Source: DT-111 sp965263225
GTDB taxonomy: Bacteria > Bacteroidota > Bacteroidia > Chitinophagales > Saprospiraceae
NCBI GenBank assembly: GCA_965263225.1
Contig: CBDHHG010000001.1
Coordinates: forward strand, 682,001 to 746,000
DNA length: 64,000 nucleotides
Direction of reading: 5' to 3'
The translations under genes were made by a program, and so were the position numbers. The notes under the pieces are model-generated. The model worked only from the letters and a program-made list of their open reading frames with translations, ran no database searches and had not been told where the DNA came from. Position 1 is the first letter of the stretch, and each line of letters starts with the position of its first letter. Of this stretch, positions 18,842-27,473 are shown one piece after another.

Positions 18842-19897
18842 TTACTTTTTGAACTCCTTCATATTGGTGGATATCGTTAGGTGATTGACCCCACCTGCTA
18901 AATGAAAGGTAGTCCGTCCATAATCCAATCTAAATCGATTGATTTTAATACCGAAGCCATAAGTAAAGCCGGCCAGGCTTCGGAAATTCTCCAAGGACAG
19001 TTCTTTGCGTAAGAAGTGATTATATCCCAGGCGAAGTCGGAAGTTTTCCTTTTTCCCAATCAGCAACTCTCCATTAAAGATGAAGTGACGGAAAAGATTA
19101 TCAAAATATATACTAGTAGGACTTCGCTCTGTTTGCAAATCACCAATAAAAACGGTGCCTTGTTCCGCATTGGGATCGTCGTACAGAATATTCCAACGGT
19201 TGAAGTGATGATAGATAATGGAAAAACGAAAAGGAAGATACTTCAGTCGCTTTGAAATGCCCAACTGGACTTCAAAGGGTAATGGCTCTGTCTCTCCCCC
19301 CTCTTCGTAGGTGGAAAGCTGCGTTCCCATATTGCGGAAAAGGATGGTCGCTGTAAAATTCTTACTCGTATCATAATAGATCAGCGCCGCATCAGATACA
19401 ATTCCCCAACTATTGAAGCCCGCCAGTTGAGAACTGATCATTTTAATATTGGCTCCGGCAGTCATTCTTTCATTAATTGGATATGCTCCTCCCATGGTCA
19501 AAGCATACTCAGCAACTTTGAACTGACCTTCTATTACGCCCATCTCATCTCGTGCGTCAATTTCCCCGTAATTGACATATTGGATCCCTCCGTGGAAGGT
19601 GGTATTCCATTTCTCCGCATGATGTCCATAACCTACATAACCATGTTGAATACCTGCTAAATGAAAACTATGGCTGAAGCTAATCTGCTGATGCATCAAT
19701 GGGTTTAACAAGCTGGGGTTAGCCAAAGCTAGATTGACATCATCATCACGAACGGTGATGAGATTGGCTCCAAGAGCAGAAACACGAGCAGAGGGAGATA
19801 GATTAAGGAATTCGTAAGTATTGATCCCCCCAATCTGTGCAGACCCCAGCTGACTGACTAAAATCAATACTAAGAGCGAGTGTAGATTTTTAAGCAT
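18842..19897 (-). CDS. porQ: Type IX secretion system protein PorQ-like
   Basis: This 351-residue outer-membrane protein has a signal peptide (about residues 1-20, ending GSAQ). The mature start IGGINTYEFLNLSPSARVSALG, followed by VRDDDVNLALANPSLL, is the hallmark of PorQ and related PorV/FadL-like barrels. The alternating aromatic pattern and the final strand (IKINRFRLDYGRTTFHLAGGVNHLTIS) fit a beta-barrel. In Porphyromonas PorQ is needed for T9SS function and PorZ attachment. Its presence implies a gliding or secreting bacterium with T9SS. It is convergent with the DUF1648 gene (17-base gap) and upstream of nothing obvious in T9SS, which is normal because T9SS genes are scattered. Confidence 0.88.
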   Translation of the reverse strand: MLKNLHSLLVLILVSQLGSAQIGGINTYEFLNLSPSARVSALGANLITVRDDDVNLALANPSLLNPLMHQQISFSHSFHLAGIQHGYVGYGHHAEKWNTTFHGGIQYVNYGEIDARDEMGVIEGQFKVAEYALTMGGAYPINERMTAGANIKMISSQLAGFNSWGIVSDAALIYYDTSKNFTATILFRNMGTQLSTYEEGGETEPLPFEVQLGISKRLKYLPFRFSIIYHHFNRWNILYDDPNAEQGTVFIGDLQTERSPTSIYFDNLFRHFIFNGELLIGKKENFRLRLGYNHFLRKELSLENFRSLAGFTYGFGIKINRFRLDYGRTTFHLAGGVNHLTISTNMKEFKK

Positions 19898-19948
19898 TCA
19901 CCATCATTTAGGCATAGTAATCGGGCAGTAATACCCCTGTACTATGAT

Positions 19949-20587
19949 TTATTCAGCTTCTACCTCACCTCCTTCTTTAGACCAAACGGTTCGGCAGATT
20001 CCATTTTCGCAATTCATGGTTTTCTCTAATTCTCCGGATTCATCATAAAGCTTCAGTAACCCATGTTCATGATCACCATTTCGATAATAGCCTTCGGCCT
20101 TTAAGTTGCCATTTTCATGATATTCTACAAAGGGGCCATTCTCTTCATTGTCACTGAAACTAACCACCTCCATCAGCTGCCCGTTCTTGTAATATCGTTT
20201 CCACTCTCCCTCCATATAGTTGGCACTGTAAGCCCCCACCAATTCAATAATATTTCCCTCATAATAGGCTCGGTATTCTCCTTCAAAAATACCGTTTTGG
20301 TAATTTTCCATTACCAGTGTATCGCCATTCTCAGCAAACATGATCCGAAGGCCCTGCAAGGTATCATTCTCATAATTAGCCCATTCAATCATATTTCCAT
20401 CAGGATCGATTCGAATAAATTGCCCTTCTTTAGCATAATTATCTATGCGACGGGAATAGCGTTCAATATTGTCATAGGCATCGGTACGCTCTACCATTTC
20501 CAGCCCTTCCGGCAGGCCATCTTCATTTGTACAAGATACCAGCGTTAACAATAAAACCAATACAGAAAATACCCTCAAAGAATTCAT
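19949..20587 (-). CDS. MORN/YwqK-type repeat lipoprotein
   Basis: The protein has 212 residues from the ATG at 20587; an ATG at 20614 adds 9 residues before the signal. The start MNSLRVFSVLVLLLTLVSC gives a lipoprotein signal with Cys19. The rest is made of about six short repeats of the type G.w..Yy.nGqL.e...f (GEWKRYYKNGQLMEVVSF, GPFVEYHENGNLKAEGYY), the MORN-variant repeat of the YwqK/'toxin-antitoxin system antitoxin' domain family. Despite the database name these proteins usually have no demonstrated antitoxin role, and no toxin gene is adjacent. A cell-surface structural or binding role is possible. Confidence 0.83.
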   Translation of the reverse strand: MNSLRVFSVLVLLLTLVSCTNEDGLPEGLEMVERTDAYDNIERYSRRIDNYAKEGQFIRIDPDGNMIEWANYENDTLQGLRIMFAENGDTLVMENYQNGIFEGEYRAYYEGNIIELVGAYSANYMEGEWKRYYKNGQLMEVVSFSDNEENGPFVEYHENGNLKAEGYYRNGDHEHGLLKLYDESGELEKTMNCENGICRTVWSKEGGEVEAE

Positions 20588-20696
20588 AGGTAACGTTCTT
20601 GACACTGGAGCCATATTACAGAGACAAAGGCCCCCCTTTGCCCCTGCCTTAATTTTATAACGAAAGATCGGCCTAACTCGTGCCTTTACACAATTT

Positions 20697-22037
20697 TTAA
20701 ATGTGATTTGACGAGCTCGCGACTTTACTTACAACGGGACGGCCAATACTATAGTATTCAAAGCCTTCTTCTTTCATGCGATCCAAATCATAAAGATTTC
20801 GTCCGTCAAAGATGAGCTGGTTCTGTAGCAACTTCTTCATCACCTTAAAGCTCGGCGTCCTGAAGACACTCCATTCCGTGACGATAGCCAATACATCTGC
20901 ACCGATAAGGGCTTCATACTGATCTTCTGCATAGGATAGGCGGTCGCCGTACAACTTCTTTACATTCTCCATCGCTTCAGGATCAAATACCTTGATCTTA
21001 GCTCCTGTTCCTAGTAATTGATCGATCGTATACAAGGCCGGTGCCTCTCGGATATCATCCGTATTGGGCTTGAAAGCTAGCCCCCAAAGTGCAACAGTCT
21101 TACCAGCTAAATCTCCTTCAAAGTAGGACTCAATCATATCTGCCACCTTCAAGCGTTGTTTTTGGTTTACAGATAAAACCGCATCCAGTATCTTGAAGTC
21201 ATAGTCATGTTGATTAGCAGTTTTGGACAGTGCCTGTACATCTTTCGGAAAGCAGCTTCCTCCGAAACCAACGCCTGGAAACAAGAAGCGCTTACCTATC
21301 CGAGAATCACTCCCCATTCCTTTGCGAACCATTTCGACATTGGCCCCTACCCTATCACACAGATTAGCAATTTCATTCATAAAGGAAATTCGGGCAGCTA
21401 GATAGGAATTAGCAGCGTACTTGGTCATTTCCGCAGAGCGTAGATCCATGAAATAGATGGGGTTACCTTGTCTGACAAAGGGATCATATAAGGTTTTCAT
21501 AATTTTACTCGCCTTCTCAGAAGTAGAACCAATTACCACTCTATCTGGCTTCAAGAAGTCCTCTACGGCCACTCCTTCTCGCAGGAATTCCGGATTAGAG
21601 ACGACATCAAATAAAGCCGGATCAAGGCGACTAGCTAAGGCAGCGTAGACTTTTTCTCCCGTTCCGACAGGGACAGTACTCTTATCTACAACCACCTTAT
21701 AATCTGTAATAATCTTAGACAGGTCATCAGCTACACCCAAAATGTAGGATAGATCTGCGGAGCCATCCTCACCAGGAGGTGTTGGCAAGGCTAGAAAAAT
21801 GACTTCTGCCTCATCCACAGCAGCTTTAAGTTCCGTGGTAAAATGCAAACGTCCTTGGCGTGTATTTCTTTCGAAAATAACTTCTAGACCTGGTTCATAG
21901 ATGGGCAATTCGCCATCTCTTAGTCGTTTAACTTTGTTGACATCAATATCGACACAAGTGACGTGATTCCCAGTTTCTGCAAAGCAAGTACCTGTTACTA
22001 AACCAACGTAACCAGTACCAACAACCGCAATGTTCAT
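20697..22037 (-). CDS. ugd: UDP-glucose 6-dehydrogenase
   Basis: This 446-residue enzyme converts UDP-glucose to UDP-glucuronate with two NAD+, supplying uronic acid for exopolysaccharide. The N-terminal NAD-binding motif is VVGTGYVGLVTG (5-16). The catalytic cysteine is Cys262 in GFGGSCFPKD, the family signature. The substrate-binding AEMTKYAANSYLA lies at about 202-214. The C-terminal UDP-binding domain contains ALWGLAFKPNTDDIREAP. Length and all active-site motifs are normal. It is monocistronic in this window; the polysaccharide genes near 60-64 kb could use its product. Confidence 0.96.
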   Translation of the reverse strand: MNIAVVGTGYVGLVTGTCFAETGNHVTCVDIDVNKVKRLRDGELPIYEPGLEVIFERNTRQGRLHFTTELKAAVDEAEVIFLALPTPPGEDGSADLSYILGVADDLSKIITDYKVVVDKSTVPVGTGEKVYAALASRLDPALFDVVSNPEFLREGVAVEDFLKPDRVVIGSTSEKASKIMKTLYDPFVRQGNPIYFMDLRSAEMTKYAANSYLAARISFMNEIANLCDRVGANVEMVRKGMGSDSRIGKRFLFPGVGFGGSCFPKDVQALSKTANQHDYDFKILDAVLSVNQKQRLKVADMIESYFEGDLAGKTVALWGLAFKPNTDDIREAPALYTIDQLLGTGAKIKVFDPEAMENVKKLYGDRLSYAEDQYEALIGADVLAIVTEWSVFRTPSFKVMKKLLQNQLIFDGRNLYDLDRMKEEGFEYYSIGRPVVSKVASSSNHI

Positions 22038-22406
22038 TTCTTTCTATTTAGGTTTTACAATGGAATTAAAAGATCATTAACCGAGATACACAGCAATTCG
22101 TGCTCGGCTCCAGTAATAACTTGTTTTAGCTTGTTTTCGTTGTATGATGCTGAGTATTCGGCGATGTAAAGCCATCCCCAGGAAGCGTTTTAAATGTAGT
22201 TTGTAATGTTTGAATTATTGCGGAATGTCAAGACTCTATTTTAGTGTTGCATCGTAGACGTTAACGCTACCCGATTACTTACCGAATTGGATTCCAAAGG
22301 TAAACAAAAAACAGCATTATCCACTTAGCAAAATAGACGACGGTTTGTGGCAAAACCAGCCTTTCTCCAAATTTGTTTTACTTTTAAGCTAGGTACTTGA
22401 AAGCCA
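22038..22406. other. Divergent intergenic region, no gene seen
   Basis: These 369 bases separate ugd (minus) from the patatin gene (plus) and must hold both promoters. I see no convincing -33/-7 pair, no open frame of useful length and no tRNA-like fold. Confidence 0.6.
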
Positions 22407-24659
22407 ATGAGAAACTGGATCAACAACTTCTATTATTCCTTCCCCGTGCAATTGATCATATTGCACTTAAGGAGTAATCTTTCTTTGATTCTCATTTGGT
22501 TATTCTTACTGCTTCTCATAACGGGACAAGTAGGCCGAAAATTGGGGCTGCAGTACCTTTTCCTCGATCCGGAGTATTTGGGAGAAGTCAACTTTTGGAG
22601 TTTCTTTTTCTTAGGCTTAGCCTACGGAGGCTTTTTTATGAGTTGGAATCTAACCACTTACCTTTTAAGTGCACATTTCTTCCCTTTTTTAGCAAGTTTA
22701 ACACGCCCGTTCACCAAGTTTAGTCTCAACAACTTTGCCATCCCGCTGAGCTTCTACTTATTCTACTCTGGCCTTCTGATACATTTTCAGTGGGCCTATG
22801 AACAACTTCCAGGAGGAACGATTTTTCTAAACTGGCTGGGCCTAACCTTTGGCGCTTTCACACTCATCTTATTTTATTCGATCTATTTCTACTTTACCAA
22901 TCGCGATATTGGGTACTATCAAAAACGAAAGCAAGCCCCTCCTAATTTGATCCATAATATCGCCCCCGGAAGAAGGAAAGTGGACTTGGAGTACATAAAA
23001 CTGGACCGGAATACCTGGAATGTCCGCACTTATCTAAATGAATCTTTACAATCCAGACTAGTTCGAAGTGTTGCTCATTATGAGTCCAGTTTGTTGATGA
23101 ATATCTTCAAACAAAACCACTTCAACGCCTTAGCCCTCCAATTACTCACTACCGTAATCCTACTATTGCTCGGCAGATTGATTGATTATTCCCCGTTCAG
23201 GATTCCGGCTGGCGCTAGCTTTCTGATACTTTTGAGTCTCATTAATGCATTTGTAGGAGCCATTACGTACTGGTTTAACGAATGGAAAATTACCATCTTC
23301 ATACTCTTGATGCTGGTAACGAACTTCATTACAAGTTTCGATTTCTTCAACGTCAATAATCGAGCATATGGATTAGATTATGAAGGCGAACCTGCCGAAT
23401 ATTCCTACCAAGCGCTTGAGGAAATCTGTACTTCGGGCAGAGTGGAAGAAGACATGGACAACACGGTTGATATCTTGAACAACTGGAAAAACAAGGTAAG
23501 CCCTGACACTCTGAGCCCCAAGCCCAAAATGGTAGTGCTGTGCGTCAGTGGCGGAGGGCTGAAAGCCGCGACATGGACTATGCAGGTACTCCAGACCGCT
23601 GACAGTATGCTAAATGGTCAACTCCTGGATCACACCACCTTGATTACAGGGGCATCGGGGGGGATGCTGGGAACGGCCTATTTACGGGAGCTATATGGGC
23701 TTAAAAAGCGGGGGCAGGACATCAACATTTACGACAAAGCTTATGTCGACAAAATCACTCAAGATCTCCTCAACTCCATCGCCTTTACCATTGCTACTAA
23801 TGATCTCTTTCTACCCTGGTCTAAATTCGAGTACGCCAATAAATTGTACTATAAAGACCGTGGGTATGTTTTTGAAGACCAATTCAATGAGAATACGGAT
23901 TCTATCTTGGATAAGCCCTTGTCTTATTACAAAAGCCTGGAACAAGAAGCTATTGTTCCCATGCTGTATCTCAGTCCGTCCATCCTAAATGATAGCCGCA
24001 GATTAATCATTTCTCCTCAGGGAGTTTCTTTCATGATGATTGCTCCGGTTGCCCCACAACATAGGGAGGTATTAGAAATCGATGCGGTGGACTTCCAGTG
24101 GCTATTTCGAGATAAGGGCGCTAAAGAATTACGATTTACCACTGCATTGCGGGCCAATGCGACCTACCCTTATGTTTTGCCGATGGTTCACTTGCCAACC
24201 GCTCCAGGTGTGAGTGTAGCAGATGCGGGGCTTCGCGATAATTATGGCATTCTTTCTGCTACTCGCTTCTTACAGGTGTTTCAGGATTGGATACGGGAAA
24301 ATACCAGTGGGGTAGTTTTGCTACAAATCAGTAGCTCTGAAAAGATTGAGGAGATTCCCGCCAACGATAATAAAGGAATTTTGAAAAAGCTTTTTAACCC
24401 CATTGGAATCGCGGGCAAGGTGCTAGTTACTCAAGAGTTTGAGCATGACAATACCTTGGGTTTTATCTATGACATTCTTGGGCAGGAGAACTTTCAAGTT
24501 ATCCGTTTTATCTATCGCTCTAGTAGGGAGGACGAGTTAGCTGCTTCCGTATCTTTCCATATTACCGATCGAGAGAAAGCCAATGTGTTAGATGCCATTG
24601 AACTTCCTCACAATCAGTCTTCCCTGAAAAAGTTAAGAGGATTCATGTCCCAAGAATAA
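22407..24659 (+). CDS. Membrane-anchored patatin-like phospholipase
   Basis: This is a 750-residue protein. The N-terminal 330 residues hold about six to eight hydrophobic segments (for example 27-45, 68-90, 105-125, 132-155 and 245-300). The C-terminal part is a patatin domain: oxyanion loop SGGGLKAA (381-388), nucleophile elbow GASGG with Ser417, and the catalytic Asp606 in VADAGLRDN (DA instead of the usual DG). Patatins are Ser-Asp lipid acyl hydrolases. Here the enzyme would face the inner leaflet from a polytopic anchor. The end touches the convergent OmpA gene with no spacer. Substrate unknown. Confidence 0.87.
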   Translation: MRNWINNFYYSFPVQLIILHLRSNLSLILIWLFLLLLITGQVGRKLGLQYLFLDPEYLGEVNFWSFFFLGLAYGGFFMSWNLTTYLLSAHFFPFLASLTRPFTKFSLNNFAIPLSFYLFYSGLLIHFQWAYEQLPGGTIFLNWLGLTFGAFTLILFYSIYFYFTNRDIGYYQKRKQAPPNLIHNIAPGRRKVDLEYIKLDRNTWNVRTYLNESLQSRLVRSVAHYESSLLMNIFKQNHFNALALQLLTTVILLLLGRLIDYSPFRIPAGASFLILLSLINAFVGAITYWFNEWKITIFILLMLVTNFITSFDFFNVNNRAYGLDYEGEPAEYSYQALEEICTSGRVEEDMDNTVDILNNWKNKVSPDTLSPKPKMVVLCVSGGGLKAATWTMQVLQTADSMLNGQLLDHTTLITGASGGMLGTAYLRELYGLKKRGQDINIYDKAYVDKITQDLLNSIAFTIATNDLFLPWSKFEYANKLYYKDRGYVFEDQFNENTDSILDKPLSYYKSLEQEAIVPMLYLSPSILNDSRRLIISPQGVSFMMIAPVAPQHREVLEIDAVDFQWLFRDKGAKELRFTTALRANATYPYVLPMVHLPTAPGVSVADAGLRDNYGILSATRFLQVFQDWIRENTSGVVLLQISSSEKIEEIPANDNKGILKKLFNPIGIAGKVLVTQEFEHDNTLGFIYDILGQENFQVIRFIYRSSREDELAASVSFHITDREKANVLDAIELPHNQSSLKKLRGFMSQE

Positions 24660-25559
24660 TCACTCTCCCAGAATGGCCGTCAAAGCCTTTTCTATATCCT
24701 TGACCAATAAATCTTGCCTAGGCGCTACGACCAATTCGATACGTTTATTCTTGGCTCGGCCTTCAGCTGTTTCATTGGATGTTCTCGGGGCATAGTCAGC
24801 CTTACTTGCCGCCAGTATCTGATTGGGATTGACCTCAAAATCCTCCACCATCATTTTGGTAATCGTAGAAGCGCGAAGAGCGCTATAATTCCAGCGATCT
24901 AGACCTTTCCGAGGGACCGGACGATTATCTGTATGCCCAATCACCTGAATAGCAAACAAAGGATAGTTATTCAAAACCTGACATAGTTTCTCAATAGCTG
25001 CCATCCCATCATCAGTCATCCTACTGGTACTGCCAGACCTAAACAGGAGCTTTTCCGTTAATGCTACAACAATCTTCCCTGATTGGATCTCTACGGCATA
25101 TTCCTCCGCATCATACTCTTCCATAGCCGCAACCAGGGCACTACTGGTGTTCAACATAGAAGCTCTGCTATCTTCTATTTGGGTCCTGATCGCCTTGACC
25201 TTACTGAGTTTCTCAGCCAATTCTTTCTTTTTATCCTCCAGCTGATTCCCCAAATCGTTTTGCTGATTAGTAGCACGTGCACCCAAATTTTCAAGGGATT
25301 CCTCCAGGCCATCGATCTTAGACTGCAGTTTGTCTTGCATCGCGGTCAAGGCATTGTTTTCGCCTTTTCGCTCTGCTAGGTTCAGTTCAAGTGTACGTAT
25401 TGTGGACCGAGCGGTATCAAGATGGCTTTGTACAGAGTCAACTTCTTGGGTATAGGAGGTGGTCAAAGCCTCAATAATTTCATTGTGCTTTTTCTTACCT
25501 ACGCAAGAAAAGAGAGACATGCCTAGGCATAGGGTTAACAGTAGGTGAGATGAACGCAT
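24660..25559 (-). CDS. OmpA-domain lipoprotein with coiled coil
   Basis: This 299-residue protein has the lipoprotein signal MRSSHLLLTLCLGMSLFSC (Cys19). Residues about 25-150 form a heptad-rich coiled coil. Residues about 170-285 form an OmpA/MotB peptidoglycan-binding domain with LLFRSGSTSRMTDDGMAAI, VIGHTDNRPV and the closing NETAEGRAKNKRIELVV. It probably tethers the outer membrane to peptidoglycan. The RNRRIE-type end is present as KNKRIE. The upstream gene on the same strand also encodes a long coiled coil, so the two may interact. Its stop codon abuts the stop of the convergent patatin gene. Confidence 0.9.
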   Translation of the reverse strand: MRSSHLLLTLCLGMSLFSCVGKKKHNEIIEALTTSYTQEVDSVQSHLDTARSTIRTLELNLAERKGENNALTAMQDKLQSKIDGLEESLENLGARATNQQNDLGNQLEDKKKELAEKLSKVKAIRTQIEDSRASMLNTSSALVAAMEEYDAEEYAVEIQSGKIVVALTEKLLFRSGSTSRMTDDGMAAIEKLCQVLNNYPLFAIQVIGHTDNRPVPRKGLDRWNYSALRASTITKMMVEDFEVNPNQILAASKADYAPRTSNETAEGRAKNKRIELVVAPRQDLLVKDIEKALTAILGE

Positions 25560-25604
25560 ATCACTAATGTTGTTTTTGGCCGTTAATATCTTATTAAGGA
25601 TCTA

Positions 25605-25653
25605 CCCTGCTTGAAGCTGATAGCTAGTATCAAGATGACAGTTTCAAGCAGGG
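25605..25653 (-). other. Long hairpin between coiled-coil genes
   Basis: CCCTGCTTGAAGCTG and CAGTTTCAAGCAGGG pair over 15 bases with one mismatch or G-U and a 19-base loop. There is no T-tract, so it may be an mRNA-processing or stability element between the two minus-strand genes, not a classic terminator. Confidence 0.5.
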
Positions 25654-25674
25654 GAATAATCTCAAGGAAAGCAA

Positions 25675-26586
25675 TTATCGTAGACGGAAACTAGTAGCGC
25701 CCAACAGGCCAATATCCGTAAACACGGAAGCTCTGTAATAACCTGCTTTAAGCCTTTCTTCTAGATCATGGGTGAAGGAGAGACGTTGATTGGATTCAAT
25801 ATTCACCTCTTTAGACTTCACCGCAATCAGTTCCATATTCTGCCCATTCACAACCGCCGTTGCTTGAATAGGATTGCTGGTTTTAATCGGTGTTCCGGTT
25901 TCATCGGTAATCACTAGATACAAGGGTCTAGTTCCTTGGTAATTATCTGGCACATTCGTTAGGTCAAATGTCACTCGAATACGACGTGCACGGCGAGATC
26001 GTGCCGTTACCTTACTAGATTTTCTTTCCAGTTCTACTTGAAAAGCTGAAGCCTTGAAATTGGCTAATGTCAGCGCTTTCAGTTCATCCTGAATGGTAGC
26101 ATTTAAAGCATTCAAGGCGTTGTTTTCTTGCCTAGCCACACTGAGATTTTCCTCTAATTCCCCAGTCCGAGTTCGAAGGGAATCATTTTCCATCTGTAGG
26201 TTATTAATATTATTCTCCAATTCCGCCTTGACAGCAAGTAGCTGTTGTATCTCAGCTCGTAAATTATTAACCTGTGCTGCGTTCTGGCTTTTTAACTGGC
26301 GAATGGCTAAGGCATTCCTGCTAGCTCTTGCTTCTGTTTCTTCAATTGTACCTTGCAAGCTCTCATTCTCCGTAGCTAATTCCTCAAATGCCTGGGCCAA
26401 ACTATCAATCTCTTGCTCCAATTCTCCTTTCAGCCCTTCTAAATCGGAAAGTTGGGCATTCATTTGTTCGTTTTGTGCTAGTAAGTTGGTTTTTTCCTTA
26501 CGTTGCTGGAAGCCCCACCATCCGGATAGTAACAATAACAATCCGAGTATAACCGCCGCAATAGTAAGTCCTTGATTTGCTTTCAT
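25675..26586 (-). CDS. Single-pass membrane coiled-coil protein, hypothetical
   Basis: This is a 303-residue protein with an N-terminal anchor (residues about 8-25, LTIAAVILGLLLLLSGWWGF), a long heptad-rich coiled coil (about 30-185) and a C-terminal globular part of about 115 residues. The last part (RRIRVTFDLTNVPDNYQG.RPLYLVITDETG.PI) looks like an immunoglobulin-like beta sandwich. I recognise no named family. Similar proteins are common in Bacteroidota next to OmpA-domain lipoproteins. With the coiled coil reaching into the periplasm it could link the inner membrane to the neighbouring OmpA lipoprotein; that is inference. Confidence 0.75.
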   Translation of the reverse strand: MKANQGLTIAAVILGLLLLLSGWWGFQQRKEKTNLLAQNEQMNAQLSDLEGLKGELEQEIDSLAQAFEELATENESLQGTIEETEARASRNALAIRQLKSQNAAQVNNLRAEIQQLLAVKAELENNINNLQMENDSLRTRTGELEENLSVARQENNALNALNATIQDELKALTLANFKASAFQVELERKSSKVTARSRRARRIRVTFDLTNVPDNYQGTRPLYLVITDETGTPIKTSNPIQATAVVNGQNMELIAVKSKEVNIESNQRLSFTHDLEERLKAGYYRASVFTDIGLLGATSFRLR

Positions 26587-26695
26587 GTTATGGAAGTGTT
26601 GTTGAAATTTCGATGATCCAAAGTTAGTGCTTTATTCTCTTTTACGATAAATACTGGGATTAAGGTATATTAAAAACGCCTATCAGAACAAAAAA

Positions 26696-26712
26696 AGCCT
26701 GCGAAAGAGGCT
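26696..26712 (-). terminator. Minus-strand terminator-like hairpin in intergenic DNA
   Basis: AGCCT-gcgaaag-AGGCT is followed on the minus strand by a run of T (seen as A on the plus strand at 26690-26696). No annotated minus-strand gene ends here, so it may terminate an unannotated small RNA or antisense transcript. Confidence 0.4.
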
Positions 26713-26855
26713 ATTGCTAAAGTCCTATTTCCCACATACGGCACCGTCATACGCATCTAATTCAATCAATAAGAGGGAGTTGTATCAGGTAAAACCTATG
26801 GACATTCCCAGTTTTTGAAAAAAAAGCCTTAAATTTCACATTCCAATCAGTATGT

Positions 26856-27473
26856 ATGCGACGGACCAAGGAAGACGCGGCAAAAACTAGGGCTCACATT
26901 TTAGAAATCGCTCTCCGGTTATTCGGGGAGTTGGGCTATTCTGGTGCTTCCCTTAGTAAAATTGCCTCCGCTGCCAAGGTCACTAAAGGAGCTATATATT
27001 GGCACTTTGAAAGTAAAGTCGATCTTTACGAACAACTCATCTACGAGAAGTCTCGCCAAAGCTTTAACGAACTACATGGTATTTTATCTGGTCCGGGTCT
27101 CGCTGCTAGCCGACTCCAGCATTACCTGGTCCGCTCGTTTCTATTACTTGCCGAAGACCAAGGCTTTCGGGAACTGCAACGAGTGATCATTTTCAAAACA
27201 GAACAACTCCCTGAATTAGACACCCAAATCGAACAACAGAAGAATAGTTTGCGCCTCCTCTTGGATCATTTGACCGAAGTAATTGAGGAAGGTATATTGG
27301 ATAAAAGCTTAAAGGAAAATGTAAGTAGTACTGATTTAGCCTGGGAAATGCTAGCCTTTCACAATGGAGTTTCCAATACCTGGTTGTTATTTCCTGATTC
27401 CTTCCCGTTACAAGAAAAGGCTGAGCAGATTGTTACACGCTTCTTCACCTCTGTTTTAAATCATCAAAACTGA
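26856..27473 (+). CDS. TetR/AcrR family transcriptional regulator
   Basis: This is a 205-residue regulator. The N-terminal HTH (about 10-56) reads RAHILEIALRLFGELGYSGASL.KIASAAKVTKGAIYWHF, closest in style to AcrR/TtgR-type efflux repressors. The C-terminal ligand domain (about 80-200), with LAWEMLAFHNGVSNTWLLFP, also resembles the MAATS/AcrR C-terminal type. No efflux genes are adjacent, so it may act in trans. The 3' end overlaps the convergent sigma-factor partner gene by 10 bases. The intergenic region upstream contains a candidate minus-strand terminator. Confidence 0.93.
   Translation: MRRTKEDAAKTRAHILEIALRLFGELGYSGASLSKIASAAKVTKGAIYWHFESKVDLYEQLIYEKSRQSFNELHGILSGPGLAASRLQHYLVRSFLLLAEDQGFRELQRVIIFKTEQLPELDTQIEQQKNSLRLLLDHLTEVIEEGILDKSLKENVSSTDLAWEMLAFHNGVSNTWLLFPDSFPLQEKAEQIVTRFFTSVLNHQN

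Noticed and set aside
20117..20548. Plus-strand ORF opposite the MORN lipoprotein gene
   Set aside because: The repetitive antisense of a MORN-repeat gene keeps a frame open; it has no start signal and no recognisable domain.
19949..20587. Toxin-antitoxin module
   Set aside because: The YwqK/MORN domain is labelled antitoxin in databases, but no toxin gene is adjacent and the protein is a lipoprotein.
26093..26575. Plus-strand ORF of 160 residues opposite the coiled-coil gene
   Set aside because: It mirrors heptad-rich sequence on the other strand; the composition (Ser, Leu, Phe, Cys-rich) is typical of an antisense shadow.
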